A stretch of DNA of 21,864 nucleotides from assembly GCA_027619145.1 (NCBI GenBank), contig JAQCGA010000008.1:1-21864 (forward strand), written 5' to 3'. This DNA is from a bacterium (GTDB taxonomy: Bacteria; Latescibacterota; UBA2968; GCA-2709665). Within the stretch, counting starts at the first letter, position 1. Every line of letters begins with the position of its first letter. Position numbers and translations under genes: made by a program. Positions 1-7,391 of the stretch are shown piece by piece. The notes under the pieces were generated by a model, which was not told the DNA's origin, ran no database searches, and saw nothing but the letters and a program-made list of their open reading frames with translations.

Positions 1-305
1 GACAGCGCGTAGAAGGGCTGGGGATTGCACTGCTGGAGGCGGCGGCCCGGCAGAAACCGTTGATTGGTACAGCATGCGGAGGAATTCGGGAGGTGGTGGA
101 AGATGGGTTCAACGGGTATCTTGTGGGTGTGACAGACGTACGGCTGCTGGCTGTGCGGGCTGCCGAGTTGCTGGCAGATGGTGCAAAAGCCCAAGAGATG
201 GGTGTGGCCGCAAAGGCCCGCGTGCAGGAACGTTTTACGACTTTGGGCATGGCGGAGCGGACCTGCCGTCTGTTGCGTGAAGCCGTTGAATCCACCGGGC
301 GGTGA
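1..305 (+). CDS. Glycosyltransferase family 4 (GT-B), C-terminal fragment
   Basis: Only the last ~100 residues are present; the reading frame is open through the left edge (codons start at base 3), so the start lies outside the window. The fragment carries the GT4 nucleotide-sugar motif E-x7-E (EGLGIALLE), followed by the usual strand and loop (P-L-I-G-T-x-x-G-G-I-x-E-V-V-E-D-G-x-N-G-Y-L-V) and a helical tail with the typical ERFT segment. Family members transfer a sugar from an activated donor to a growing glycan on the cytoplasmic side of the membrane. It ends 9 nt from the convergent flippase gene, which suggests a polysaccharide or glycolipid locus continuing to the left. Donor and acceptor cannot be told from this fragment. 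Confidence 0.85.
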   Translation, partial: QRVEGLGIALLEAAARQKPLIGTACGGIREVVEDGFNGYLVGVTDVRLLAVRAAELLADGAKAQEMGVAAKARVQERFTTLGMAERTCRLLREAVESTGR

Positions 306-314
306 ATGTCGGAA

Positions 315-1835
315 TCAGGCGGGTGTTGAGTTGCGTCGGAGGATGTTCTTGTCTTCTTCTTCCAGGCCAAACACGATCAGCGCACAGGGGTAGGCTACGA
401 TGAATACAACGAATCCTACCCAGTTTTCTGGGATCAAGTATTCGCGCAGCGCGATTGCGAGACCTGCCGCAACAAGTCCTGCCAGAACGGGTTTGAACTG
501 TTTCAAACTGAGAGGTAGAATATTGAGGATTTTATAGGCTTCTGCGAAACGAACGATGCCGATGAGGACAATGGCAAGCAGTGTGCTCCAGGCGGCTCCT
601 GTGGTTCCCAAAGCAGGAATGAGCCACAGGTAAAGTCCAAACTGAAAGACCAGAAGGATACAGGCGTTGATCAGGTTTATTTTGGGACGCCCAGAGGCCA
701 GGAATGCAAGTTCCAGCAGGCCGGTATTGGCGTGAATGAGCTGTGCACCACAAAGGATGATAAGCAGGAAGTCTCCTTGTGTAAAGGTTTTGCCCATCAG
801 GGAGAGGATGGTGGAACCGAACAATGCGATGATGCCTACGTAAGCTACACCCAGAATGAGGATCCAACGCATGGCGCGGGTCAGATTGTCCTGTACTCGA
901 GCAGGCTGATTGGCGTGTTGCAGGCCGGAGAGAATAGGGATGAGCATAGGGTCGCAGATCTGGCGGAATTTCCGGATGACGTTGGCAAATTCAACTGCTA
1001 AAAAATAGATGCCCAGGCTTTGACCCGATACAAAAGATGCGAGGATGAGCACGTCCAGCCTGGACCCGGTGTACTGGATCACATCCAGAATGCCGAGTGG
1101 CAGAGAAAAGTGGAACAGGTCTCGGAAATGGTGTCCGGGAACCGTGCGCAGGGCCCGGGGAAGGGAAAAGTGTTTTGAGAAGCAGAAGAGCGCACAAAAA
1201 AACGCTACGAGGGTGGCTGCGCTGTATGCAATGGACAGGCCCTGTACGGGGATGGAAGTCCAGAGGATCGGTACGGAGAAGATGAGCAGCAAAAATGGGT
1301 GCAGGAGGCCTGCAATCAGGGCGTCGTACACCATGATTTTCAGTCCTTTGGTGGCGGACAAAAATACCTGAAGCAAAACCCAGGGCAACAAGGATACGGA
1401 GAGGATACGAAGTGGCGCCACCAGTTCGGGTTTTTCGAACCAGGCCGTTGCAAGAAGTGGGGCGATTGCGAAGAGAATGGCTGTAATGGGGACGGTGAGG
1501 AGCAAGCCCAGGCGCAGGCTGGATGAAAGTACACTGTATAGGGCGTCCTCCCGATTGTTCGCTTCCGGTACGAATTTCAAAAGTGATTTGTCCAGGCCGA
1601 ATACTGCAAGGCGTGATGTTACTTCAAAGGTGGTCAAGGCCAGAAGGAACAGGCCGAACACTTCAGCGCCGAAGGCACGAGTAACCAGGAGTGTGAAGCC
1701 CCAACGGAAGATTCTGCCCGCATTGCCCAGGAGGTTGATGCTTGCGCCTTTTGCAAGATCCCGGGAGTCGGTGTGTTTTTGTTCGTCAGATGAAGAAATT
1801 GAAGGATGTCTCCAGGTGGGTTGGATTTTGACCAC
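315..1835 (-). CDS. Polysaccharide flippase / O-antigen transporter (Wzx-like, MOP superfamily)
   Basis: A 506-residue polytopic membrane protein of the length usual for Wzx/RfbX-type flippases. After a polar N-terminus, an amphipathic start (residues ~28-60) leads into about a dozen or more hydrophobic segments. The early segments resemble polysaccharide-biosynthesis proteins (G-N-A-G-R-I-F-R-W-G-F, then R-A-F-G-A-E-V-F-G). Family members move lipid-linked oligosaccharides across the inner membrane. The neighbouring glycosyltransferase supports a glycan role. The start used is GTG with no convincing ribosome-binding site, so the exact N-terminus is uncertain. The gene is divergent from the GH4 gene, with 155 nt between them. 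Confidence 0.85.
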   Translation of the reverse strand: MVKIQPTWRHPSISSSDEQKHTDSRDLAKGASINLLGNAGRIFRWGFTLLVTRAFGAEVFGLFLLALTTFEVTSRLAVFGLDKSLLKFVPEANNREDALYSVLSSSLRLGLLLTVPITAILFAIAPLLATAWFEKPELVAPLRILSVSLLPWVLLQVFLSATKGLKIMVYDALIAGLLHPFLLLIFSVPILWTSIPVQGLSIAYSAATLVAFFCALFCFSKHFSLPRALRTVPGHHFRDLFHFSLPLGILDVIQYTGSRLDVLILASFVSGQSLGIYFLAVEFANVIRKFRQICDPMLIPILSGLQHANQPARVQDNLTRAMRWILILGVAYVGIIALFGSTILSLMGKTFTQGDFLLIILCGAQLIHANTGLLELAFLASGRPKINLINACILLVFQFGLYLWLIPALGTTGAAWSTLLAIVLIGIVRFAEAYKILNILPLSLKQFKPVLAGLVAAGLAIALREYLIPENWVGFVVFIVAYPCALIVFGLEEEDKNILRRNSTPA

Positions 1836-1990
1836 AAAAAGATATTTTGTTGATGATCACTACGGTGCGCTGAAGCGGTGTGCCTTTAAAGATGGCAGAA
1901 TATGGCTCGAGATTCCACTGGATTTTTACATGGGGCTTTTGTTCACCTGTTTAACGCAAGTTCACAGGTTTAAGTACAAAGGAGGATGTA
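1836..1990. promoter_or_regulatory. Divergent intergenic region with tandem operator-like repeat before the GH4 gene
   Basis: Two direct copies of a 14-bp word, GTTCACCTGTTTAA (1941-1954) and GTTCACAGGTTTAA (1960-1973), agree at 12 of 14 positions and are offset by 19 bp, about two helical turns. Within them ACCTGT (1945-1950) and ACAGGT (1964-1969) also form an inverted repeat. The block ends just before a near-perfect Shine-Dalgarno, AAAGGAGG (1978-1985), placed for the ATG at 1991. A sugar-responsive repressor or activator site is a reasonable inference. I could not place a convincing -35/-10 pair. Confidence 0.4.
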
Positions 1991-3301
1991 ATGCCTAAGG
2001 TGGTGATTATTGGGGCGGGGAGCGGTTTTGGTAGCCGGCTTTCTATTGATATTCTCTCGCGTGAAGCATTGCGGGATTCGACGATTGCGTTATGCGATAT
2101 TGATGAAACGCGCCTGTCGCAGGTGCACGATTATGTGAACCGGGCTATTGCGGGTCACAATTTGCCTGCAAAGTGTATTGCAAATACAGACCGCCATGCG
2201 TTATTGGAAGGTGCAGATTTTGTGGTAACGGCGGTGTCTGTGGGCGGGCCAGCGTACTGGGGCGAACCGTATGCTTCAGAGATTGGTATTCCGCTGAAGT
2301 ACGGGTTGCACCAGACGGTAGCAGATACAGTGGGTGTGGGTGGTGTGTTTCGCTTTTTGCGTACGGCGGCCGAACATTTGCAGTTTGCCAAAGATATGGA
2401 ACGGTATTGCCCGGATGCGCTCATGCTGAATTATACAAATCCGATGGCAATGCTAACCTGGCTACATTCCGAAGGGTCTTCGATCCAGAACGTGGGCCTG
2501 TGCCACAGCGTTCAGGGCACAACAAAGAAGTTGGCCGAGGGGATTGGGGAGGCGTACGAAGATATCAGCCATCTGGTGGCTGGGATTAACCATCAGGCCT
2601 GGGTGCTGCGCTTTCGGCGCGATGGGGAGGACCTGTACCCTCGAATCCGGGAAGCAGTAGATACCAACCCGTTGTTTGCGGAGGACCGGGTGCGGGTAGA
2701 GATGATGAAGCAGTTTGGATACTTTCCCACAGAAAGTACCCGACACAATGCCGAGTATTTGCCCTATTTCAGGCGGACAAAGGAATTGCGAGAATTCTAC
2801 GGCGTGCCAGACCGGGAGCCGGTGAGTTCTGAGATGCCGGAACAGCGTCGCCGGGCCTGGATGAAAGATACGGGGGCCGAGACGGATGAAGATGCACCGG
2901 TGCCGAAATTGGGGCATTCACACGAATATGCATCTGCCATTATGGAGGCGAGGCTTACTGGCACTCCGTTTGCCTTCAATGGGAATGTGATGAACCGGGG
3001 CGTGATTCCCAATCTGCCGGACCTGTGTTGCGTGGAAGTGCCCTGTCTGGTGGATCGGGAAGGTATTCACCCTTGTTACGTGGGCGCGCTGCCCCCGCAG
3101 TGTGCGGCGTTGAACATGACCAATGTTGGGGTTCAGGAGCTGGCGGTGAAGGCGGCCGTGGAAAGGGACCGGGAAGCCGCATTTCACGCTTGTGCGCTGG
3201 ATCCGCTTACGGCGGCGGTGTTGCCGTTGCCCGAGATTCGTGCAATGTTCGAGGAATTGTGGGCTGCAGAAGGTGATCTGCTGGCATATTTTGATGCCTG
3301 A
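1991..3301 (+). CDS. Glycoside hydrolase family 4 (alpha-galactosidase / alpha-galacturonidase type)
   Basis: A 436-residue protein, close to the usual ~440-450 of GH4. It starts with a Rossmann NAD motif (V-V-I-I-G-A-G-S-G-F-G, residues 4-14) and an acidic strand end (CDID, 35-38). GH4 signatures follow: NYTNPM (147-152), GLCHSVQGT (169-177) with the metal-ligand Cys171, and GINHQAW (198-204) with His201. GH4 enzymes cleave glycosides by NAD- and Mn2+-dependent oxidation, elimination and addition in the cytoplasm. The Cys/His pair and the GLCHSVQGT motif fit the MelA-like branch better than the 6-phospho-glucosidases. Substrate is not certain. It has a strong Shine-Dalgarno and stands alone, followed by hairpins. 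Confidence 0.9.
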   Translation: MPKVVIIGAGSGFGSRLSIDILSREALRDSTIALCDIDETRLSQVHDYVNRAIAGHNLPAKCIANTDRHALLEGADFVVTAVSVGGPAYWGEPYASEIGIPLKYGLHQTVADTVGVGGVFRFLRTAAEHLQFAKDMERYCPDALMLNYTNPMAMLTWLHSEGSSIQNVGLCHSVQGTTKKLAEGIGEAYEDISHLVAGINHQAWVLRFRRDGEDLYPRIREAVDTNPLFAEDRVRVEMMKQFGYFPTESTRHNAEYLPYFRRTKELREFYGVPDREPVSSEMPEQRRRAWMKDTGAETDEDAPVPKLGHSHEYASAIMEARLTGTPFAFNGNVMNRGVIPNLPDLCCVEVPCLVDREGIHPCYVGALPPQCAALNMTNVGVQELAVKAAVERDREAAFHACALDPLTAAVLPLPEIRAMFEELWAAEGDLLAYFDA

Positions 3302-3423
3302 TAGGTGGCAGGAAAAGGCTCCACTCCCTCAGAAAGAATTTTTTGACCCCGAAATAAAAAATGGAAACTTTCTGGGGAGCCGTGGCGTCATAAGAATAGC
3401 AACACAATGCAACATCCCTCCCA

Positions 3424-3460
3424 AATAAGGCGTCGGTCGTTTTATGACCGACGCCTTATT
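3424..3460. terminator. Perfect 15-bp hairpin between GH4 and HU genes
   Basis: AATAAGGCGTCGGTC (3424-3438) is the exact reverse complement of 3446-3460, with a 7-nt loop. It lies 122 nt after the GH4 stop. There is no strong T-run on either side, so it may be an RNA-stabilising hairpin or part of a two-hairpin terminator with the next element. Confidence 0.6.
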
Positions 3461-3472
3461 GTTCTATCTACG

Positions 3473-3506
3473 AAAAAGCCCCCGAACAATTCCGGGGGCT
3501 TTTTTT
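3473..3506. terminator. Bidirectional rho-independent terminator
   Basis: AAAAAGCCCCCG (3473-3484) pairs perfectly with 3493-3504 across an 8-nt loop. T-rich flanks occur on both strands: TTTTTTT at 3500-3506 on the plus strand and the complement of the A-run 3473-3477 on the minus strand. It is placed to stop transcripts of GH4 (plus) and HU (minus). Confidence 0.85.
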
Positions 3507-3557
3507 GTTTCAAGAAATCTCTGCCGGGGAAAAGCCCAGCGGGGATTTATGCTGCAA

Positions 3558-3893
3558 TTACTGAACCATTTCTTTGAGTTTTTTCAGCGGGCTAATGCGT
3601 ACCCGCGTGCTGGCCGGCTTTGCTGGAACATCCATGGTCTCACCTGGACGGAAGGGATTGGGTACACCTTTCCGGGCTTTCGTGGCGGGCTTTTTGACCG
3701 TTTTGATCTTGAGCAGGCCGGGCAAGGTAAAGCTGCCTACGCCGCGTTTGCTAATGTGGCGGCCAATGACTTCGCTCAGTTCGTCCAGAACAGCGCCCAC
3801 GTCTTTCTTCGACAAGCCGGTGTTTTCAGCGACGGTGCTCAGGACCTGGGACTTTGTCATTGCTGCCTTGACTGCTGTTGCTTTTGCCATCAT
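3558..3893 (-). CDS. HU family DNA-binding protein
   Basis: A 111-residue basic protein. After a ~12-residue Ala/Lys-rich N-terminal extension comes the HU/IHF fold: the helical dimer half (T-K-S-Q-V-L through L-D-E-L-S-E-V-I, ~13-43), the strand G-V-G-S-F-T-L-P-G-L-L-K-I, and a DNA-binding arm with the Asn-Pro tip (VPNPFRPGETMDVPAKPAS). The C-terminus (VRISPLKKLKE) matches the family end. HU dimers bend and compact DNA. The arm departs from the standard GRNPxTG form, as in several divergent environmental HU proteins. The start is one of two adjacent ATGs (3893 or 3890), preceded by GGGGGAG. It is probably monocistronic. Confidence 0.9.
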   Translation of the reverse strand: MMAKATAVKAAMTKSQVLSTVAENTGLSKKDVGAVLDELSEVIGRHISKRGVGSFTLPGLLKIKTVKKPATKARKGVPNPFRPGETMDVPAKPASTRVRISPLKKLKEMVQ

Positions 3894-3982
3894 ATCTCCC
3901 CCAATAAAATTACGGCGGTTGAGGCAGCCCGCCCGGCTGCCGAGAACAGAACTGTGATACCGTGCTGGCGATTCATCTGTAT

Positions 3983-4011
3983 AAAGTAGTATTCACACCG
4001 GTTGATGTCAA
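3983..4011 (-). promoter_or_regulatory. Probable sigma-70 type promoter of the HU gene
   Basis: On the minus strand TTGACA (complement of 4006-4011) is followed after 17 nt by TACTTT (complement of 3983-3988). The -35 is consensus; the -10 is weak, and an overlapping TTTATA could serve instead. It lies about 90 nt upstream of the HU start. Confidence 0.55.
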
Positions 4012-4040
4012 GCAAGAAATATGCATTTTGCCCCGGTTTT

Positions 4041-4087
4041 ATAAAGAAAAAGGCCCTCGAAGGCTCCCTCCCGGACCTTCGAAGGCC
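4041..4087 (-). terminator. Rho-independent terminator of the minus-strand operon
   Basis: Read on the minus strand, GGCCTTCGAAGG (4087-4076) pairs with 4063-4052 (one G-T pair) across a 12-nt loop and is followed by a T-rich tract, TTTTTCTTT. It lies about 107 nt after the stop of the BtrH-like gene and so marks the operon's 3' end. Confidence 0.8.
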
Positions 4088-4160
4088 AGACGGTGTTTCC
4101 ACCATCTAAGACGGGGACAAGATAGAAGGGTGACCGGGTTTTGTCAATGGAAAACTCGGA

Positions 4161-4231
4161 CCACTCGAAACATTGTTCGAAAGCAATACTGCCTCAGGAA
4201 AACGATGCGAGTGCATCTGCTTCCAGGGTGG
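4161..4231 (-). repeat. BtrH-like gene tail and 3' flank, repeated at 9762-9833
   Basis: This is the functional copy of the repeat. Its right part encodes the last residues and stop (4194-4196) of the BtrH-like protein and its left part is 3' untranslated sequence. Confidence 0.8.
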
Positions 4232-5168
4232 TGATTTCGAGGATGCGTGAATGCAATTTTTCAAGGATCTGCACCGAATCCTTCTTTTGCGCTTTGAAAC
4301 ACAGGTTTCGAAAAACAAGCCATTTCTGAGTCAGCGTGTGGAAATGTTGAGTAGCTTGTTTCAATACCGACATTTTCAAAATACCGGCAGCATGTTGCAG
4401 GTACCTGCCGTACCCGTCACGTTCAATGACAACGAATTTGAGCTGGTTGTAAAGGTGCTGAAGGTGGTGTTGTACCTGTGCCGATGGCAGATTTTTCCAA
4501 TGTGAAATATCTTTTCCCAGCGTTTGGAGCGCGTAGAGGCCGGTGACATCTCCTGATGGAGAAGAGGGGCGGCGCATATGGTCTGCATTGCGCCGAAGGG
4601 TTTGCGCTGCCTGGTCAGCGGTGAGTCTCCAGCCTGGTTCAGAGGTGTGCATATCCACCCAATTGCAGCCCGAGAAGATCTCCGATGCCCAGGCCTTGCG
4701 GAAGACACTTTTCAGCATTTCACCTCGAAAATGCACGATCCATGAGGCATCGACCAGATGCACGGTTTCCGCTTTTTCATCGAAGCCCGCGAGGATCACG
4801 TAGTGGCCCGAATGATGACCCAGGCCAGGATAATAGACTTTTTCGAGGTGCCAGGTATCTGTCAAGACTGCCACCGGGTGCCCCTGTTGAAGGCGGCTTT
4901 GGGCGTGCTGCCAGGCAGCCTCCAGGCTGGTAGCTTTTCCTGGAATGATCCGAATGCCACACCGTTTCAGATTTTGTTGCAATGTAGTCATTCGGGTGGC
5001 AACCTGGAGTGGTTGGGACGATGGTGGTCTATAAAAAAAGCACCATTGATCGTGAAGAACCTGCGGGGTGCAGTAGCCGTAGAATTCGAGCAGAGCGTCC
5101 AGTGCAACATAGTCGCAGGAATAGTGTTCACATTTGCTGAAGGGAACGTTCAGTGCGATCTTTTTCAT
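4194..5168 (-). CDS. BtrH-like acyltransferase / papain-fold protein (BtrH_N plus C-terminal helical domain)
   Basis: A 324-residue protein. Residues ~1-145 look like a BtrH N-terminal (C39-peptidase-like) domain: Cys18 in YSCDYVALDALL, His122 in GHYVILAGF and Asp140 in LVDASW would form a papain-type triad. The rest is mainly helical, as in the DUF4872 partner of BtrH_N. In butirosin biosynthesis BtrH moves an amino-acyl chain from the carrier protein BtrI onto ribostamycin. An ACP gene two positions upstream makes the same kind of ACP-dependent acyl transfer plausible here, onto an unknown acceptor. The start overlaps the previous gene by 41 nt, which suggests translational coupling. It is the last gene before a terminator. 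A protease-like activity cannot be excluded. Confidence 0.75.
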   Translation of the reverse strand: MKKIALNVPFSKCEHYSCDYVALDALLEFYGYCTPQVLHDQWCFFYRPPSSQPLQVATRMTTLQQNLKRCGIRIIPGKATSLEAAWQHAQSRLQQGHPVAVLTDTWHLEKVYYPGLGHHSGHYVILAGFDEKAETVHLVDASWIVHFRGEMLKSVFRKAWASEIFSGCNWVDMHTSEPGWRLTADQAAQTLRRNADHMRRPSSPSGDVTGLYALQTLGKDISHWKNLPSAQVQHHLQHLYNQLKFVVIERDGYGRYLQHAAGILKMSVLKQATQHFHTLTQKWLVFRNLCFKAQKKDSVQILEKLHSRILEITTLEADALASFS

Positions 5169-5823
5169 GGGTTTCTCGAATGGAGGTAGTCCGGTGCAAT
5201 GTGAGTGAAAAAATGTGCATGTTGGGGTTGTCCGGAAATTCGATAGTACACAGGGTTCCGGGTCTGCGTACCGGGAGGCGTTGCATCCACATTCCGTAGT
5301 CTACACCAATCTGTGTGGTGTGGACGTGCCGGGAAGGAAAGTGATATCCTCGGCATTTCACGGCGACACGTTCTCCGTATTTCAGATTGTGACACAGACG
5401 CCAGGAACTCAGGCCAAGAAAGACGGTTTCGCGGGAATCGTCTGCAAAGACGAGGCTTACTGTGTCCTCCAGGCTGGCGCTATCTGAAGCACCCAGTAAG
5501 TAAATGGCTTCAAAATTACCTTCTGGTACGGGGACGTGCTGGCCGTCGAGGGCTATGTTGTTGTTCCGGCCGTCGCTTTTGTCCGGGAATATAAAAGGGA
5601 TGTTTTCACACTCAAAACGGCTGTTAGAGGGCGGCAGGTCTTCTGCTGGATAAGTATTGCCTGCACCCGTAAAATCTCCATCTGTGCGATTTTTTGAGGT
5701 GGAGATACCGTCGTTGTTGAAGAAGGATTCGAGGTTCAGCATCACGAAGTCGTCCATGGGTTCCATGTCAAGAAATGGAGACAGGTGAAGGTTTCGGCTG
5801 GGCTGCGAGTTTCTGGTCGACAT
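5128..5823 (-). CDS. Conserved-looking protein of unknown function, probable beta-sandwich
   Basis: 231 residues with no catalytic signature I recognise. The core contains F-F-N-N-D-G-I-S, a Gly/Asp-rich G-D-F-T-G-A-G-N-T-Y-P-A-E-D-L-P segment, F-I-F-P-D-K-S-D-G-R-N-N-N, then V-P-V-P-E-G-N-F-E-A-I-Y-L-L-G-A, D-D-S-R-E-T-V, and P-D-N-P-N-M-H-I-F-S-L-T-L near the C-terminus. This alternation of strands and DG loops recalls carbohydrate-binding or NPCBM-like beta-sandwich domains attached to glycosidases, but that is impression only. The longest frame overlaps the ACP gene by 56 nt. Met20 (5766) or Met23 (5757), just after the ACP stop, are likelier starts because the conserved-looking part begins there. 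Cotranscribed with ACP and BtrH-like genes. Confidence 0.7.
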   Translation of the reverse strand: MSTRNSQPSRNLHLSPFLDMEPMDDFVMLNLESFFNNDGISTSKNRTDGDFTGAGNTYPAEDLPPSNSRFECENIPFIFPDKSDGRNNNIALDGQHVPVPEGNFEAIYLLGASDSASLEDTVSLVFADDSRETVFLGLSSWRLCHNLKYGERVAVKCRGYHFPSRHVHTTQIGVDYGMWMQRLPVRRPGTLCTIEFPDNPNMHIFSLTLHRTTSIRETHEKDRTERSLQQM

Positions 5824-6058
5824 AATCGGCCAGGGTGCGTACGGAATCGAAAAGTTCTACGCGCAACTCATCGTCCGTTACTTCGATGCCGAATGTTTCT
5901 TCAATTGCAAAAATGATTTCCAGGCTGGCCGTGGAGTTTGCTCCAATTCCTCCGAAAAGTGCTTCGTCGTCCGGAATGTCTTCTGGTTGAATGGAGAGGC
6001 CGAGGGTGGTTACGATAAGCTTTTTCATTGTCTGGACAATGGTAGCTCGGTCTTGCAT
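5768..6058 (-). CDS. Acyl carrier protein (phosphopantetheine attachment)
   Basis: A 96-residue acidic protein with the four-helix ACP pattern. The attachment motif reads G-G-I-G-A-N-S-T-A-S-L-E, so Ser42 is the likely 4'-phosphopantetheine site, with Asn where Asp is usual (NST instead of DSL). The recognition helix that follows (IIFAIEETFGIEV) is typical. A C-terminal P/Q/S-rich tail of ~12 residues is extra. It has a good Shine-Dalgarno (GGAGG, 4 nt before ATG) inside the end of the DUF1611 gene, which it overlaps by 34 nt. No ligase, ketosynthase or adenylation enzyme is in the operon, so the loading enzyme is either elsewhere or one of the unusual neighbours. It is the natural partner of the BtrH-like protein. 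Confidence 0.9.
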   Translation of the reverse strand: MQDRATIVQTMKKLIVTTLGLSIQPEDIPDDEALFGGIGANSTASLEIIFAIEETFGIEVTDDELRVELFDSVRTLADYVDQKLAAQPKPSPVSIS

Positions 6059-7317
6059 ATAACCTCCAGGGTTTGTTCCAACGGGTCCGCACGGAAATGT
6101 TCGATGATGGTTTCAATCATCTTATTTTGGCCTTCGTCTGAGAGAATTTCAACAGCAGGGATAGCAAAGGTGTCTTCCAGGCGCTGGAGGTGTTGTCCAA
6201 TTTCTTCAGGGGACATTTTCCGAGGGCTAATCAGGGTACGTCCGTATGCTGTGCGGATATGTTTCTCCTGGTCTCCCATTGCAAGGAGAAGTGTGGGAAC
6301 TTTCGCAATGGCTCGTAGTCCGTCGATGGTATCGCGGATGTAAGAATGTGAGTCAATGCTGTTTACAACCAGGATGCAGGCGTCGGGCTTTGTGCCAAGG
6401 GCAAAGGCGAGAGACGGGAGCGCATGGGTGGCGTGCTCATGGACATGGTACGGTACGGTGCCAGACTGAGCGCCTACAAGCAGGATGTCCGGACGAGTCT
6501 GTTTACAAATATCACGTAATTTTTGATCCAGGTATGGCGCGTAGTACTGTAGAGGGAGGGTAAGTGGCGAAGCATACCCTATTGGGAAGGCGAGATCCAG
6601 GCCAAAGAGTTCGGCGTGGTGTTCGGTGCCAATTCCACCCACTCGATAGCCCACCTGCATCAGCTTGCGTCTGAGTAGAAGCTGTAAGGTAAACTTGCCT
6701 TGTTGCGAACTGGTGCCAAATACGCCGAGTACGGGAATATCTACCGGGCTTGTGGGGCGGGTATTCAAGGTGCGTCCAATTTCTTCCGCCGGAAGGTGTG
6801 GGTACGCGATGTGAAGCTCTTTACGTCGGGCTGTTTCGTAGAGGTCTGCATAGCGCTCATACGGGACGGCGTGAAAGCTAAAGATGTTTACGTTTGCTTC
6901 CAGGGCGGTCTGAATGGCTTCTCGGAGTAAGTCTCGTTTGGACAGGCGTCCCAACTGATCCACGTACCCAAGGATAAGTGTATCTGCATCACGGAGTGCG
7001 TCTTGCAGACAAGGCCGGATGCGAATGCCGGAGGATGTAGTTCCAATAGCTTCGCCTGCATCGCGGCCCACCATACCTTTGCCAGGCGGATCGGCAATGC
7101 CGGTGATCTTAAATTTGAGTAGATCCCGAAAACGAACCAGGGCGTGCATTTCTTTATTGTAAGGGTAGAGAGCCGCTTTTGTTATCCAATCATACGAAAT
7201 TTTATGATAGGGTGCAGGGTGTGGGCGACTCGAGGTCGATCCGGCATTCAGGGCATTTGTGGCCAGGACTTCCCGTACCATTTGCAGAGATGCACCAGGA
7301 AATGCCTCCCGGATCAA
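6025..7317 (-). CDS. DUF1611 P-loop protein, frame-continuous with the subtilase C-terminus
   Basis: 430 residues from a TTG that overlaps the subtilase stop (TTGA). The first ~28 residues (IREAFPGASLQMVREVL...) are not DUF1611 but the usual C-terminal helix of a subtilase. DUF1611 then follows: a Rossmann-like N-domain from ~55 (K-E-M-H-A-L-V-R-F-R-D-L-L, I-A-D-P-P-G-K-G-M-V-G-R-D-A) and a P-loop C-domain with a Walker-A-like GTSSQQGKFT. DgcN, a characterised DUF1611 protein, N-acetylates D-glutamate; others are unassigned. Here the substrate is unknown. The same frame is open upstream to about 7391 and encodes CASFAAPRITGLVAL, the subtilase serine block. The intact gene was therefore probably a ~643-aa subtilase-DUF1611 fusion. 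Confidence 0.85.
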   Translation of the reverse strand: MIREAFPGASLQMVREVLATNALNAGSTSSRPHPAPYHKISYDWITKAALYPYNKEMHALVRFRDLLKFKITGIADPPGKGMVGRDAGEAIGTTSSGIRIRPCLQDALRDADTLILGYVDQLGRLSKRDLLREAIQTALEANVNIFSFHAVPYERYADLYETARRKELHIAYPHLPAEEIGRTLNTRPTSPVDIPVLGVFGTSSQQGKFTLQLLLRRKLMQVGYRVGGIGTEHHAELFGLDLAFPIGYASPLTLPLQYYAPYLDQKLRDICKQTRPDILLVGAQSGTVPYHVHEHATHALPSLAFALGTKPDACILVVNSIDSHSYIRDTIDGLRAIAKVPTLLLAMGDQEKHIRTAYGRTLISPRKMSPEEIGQHLQRLEDTFAIPAVEILSDEGQNKMIETIIEHFRADPLEQTLEVICKTELPLSRQ

Positions 7318-7391
7318 AGCGACGAGGCCGGTGATGCGGGGTGCTGCAAAGCTTGCACAATTTCTCGCCCGTCGGTCCAGCAGAGGCGCTG
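7314..7391 (-). other. Frame junction between subtilase and DUF1611
   Basis: In this interval both the subtilase frame (ending TGA at 7314-7316) and the -1 frame leading into DUF1611 (last upstream stop at about 7392) are open. Homology switches frames at the A-run 7361-7363. The local codons (CGA GAA ATT) do not form a canonical X-XXY-YYZ slippery site. Confidence 0.75.

Larger units (their letters stand above)
3894..4193. other. 300-nt intergenic region between the biosynthetic operon end and HU
   Basis: This stretch holds no convincing gene. It contains the terminator of the minus-strand operon (4041-4087), the HU promoter (3983-4011) and part of a repeat shared with 9762-9833 (4161-4231, running into the BtrH-like gene). 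Confidence 0.6.

Noticed and set aside
1477..1998. 173-aa plus-strand frame running into the GH4 start
   Set aside because: Arg/Ser-rich antisense of the flippase; it ends inside the GH4 gene and lacks a family match.
7351..7372. Canonical programmed -1 frameshift site
   Set aside because: The codons CGA GAA ATT do not make a slippery heptamer and no clear downstream stimulatory stem was seen; a one-base deletion is simpler, though recoding is not excluded.
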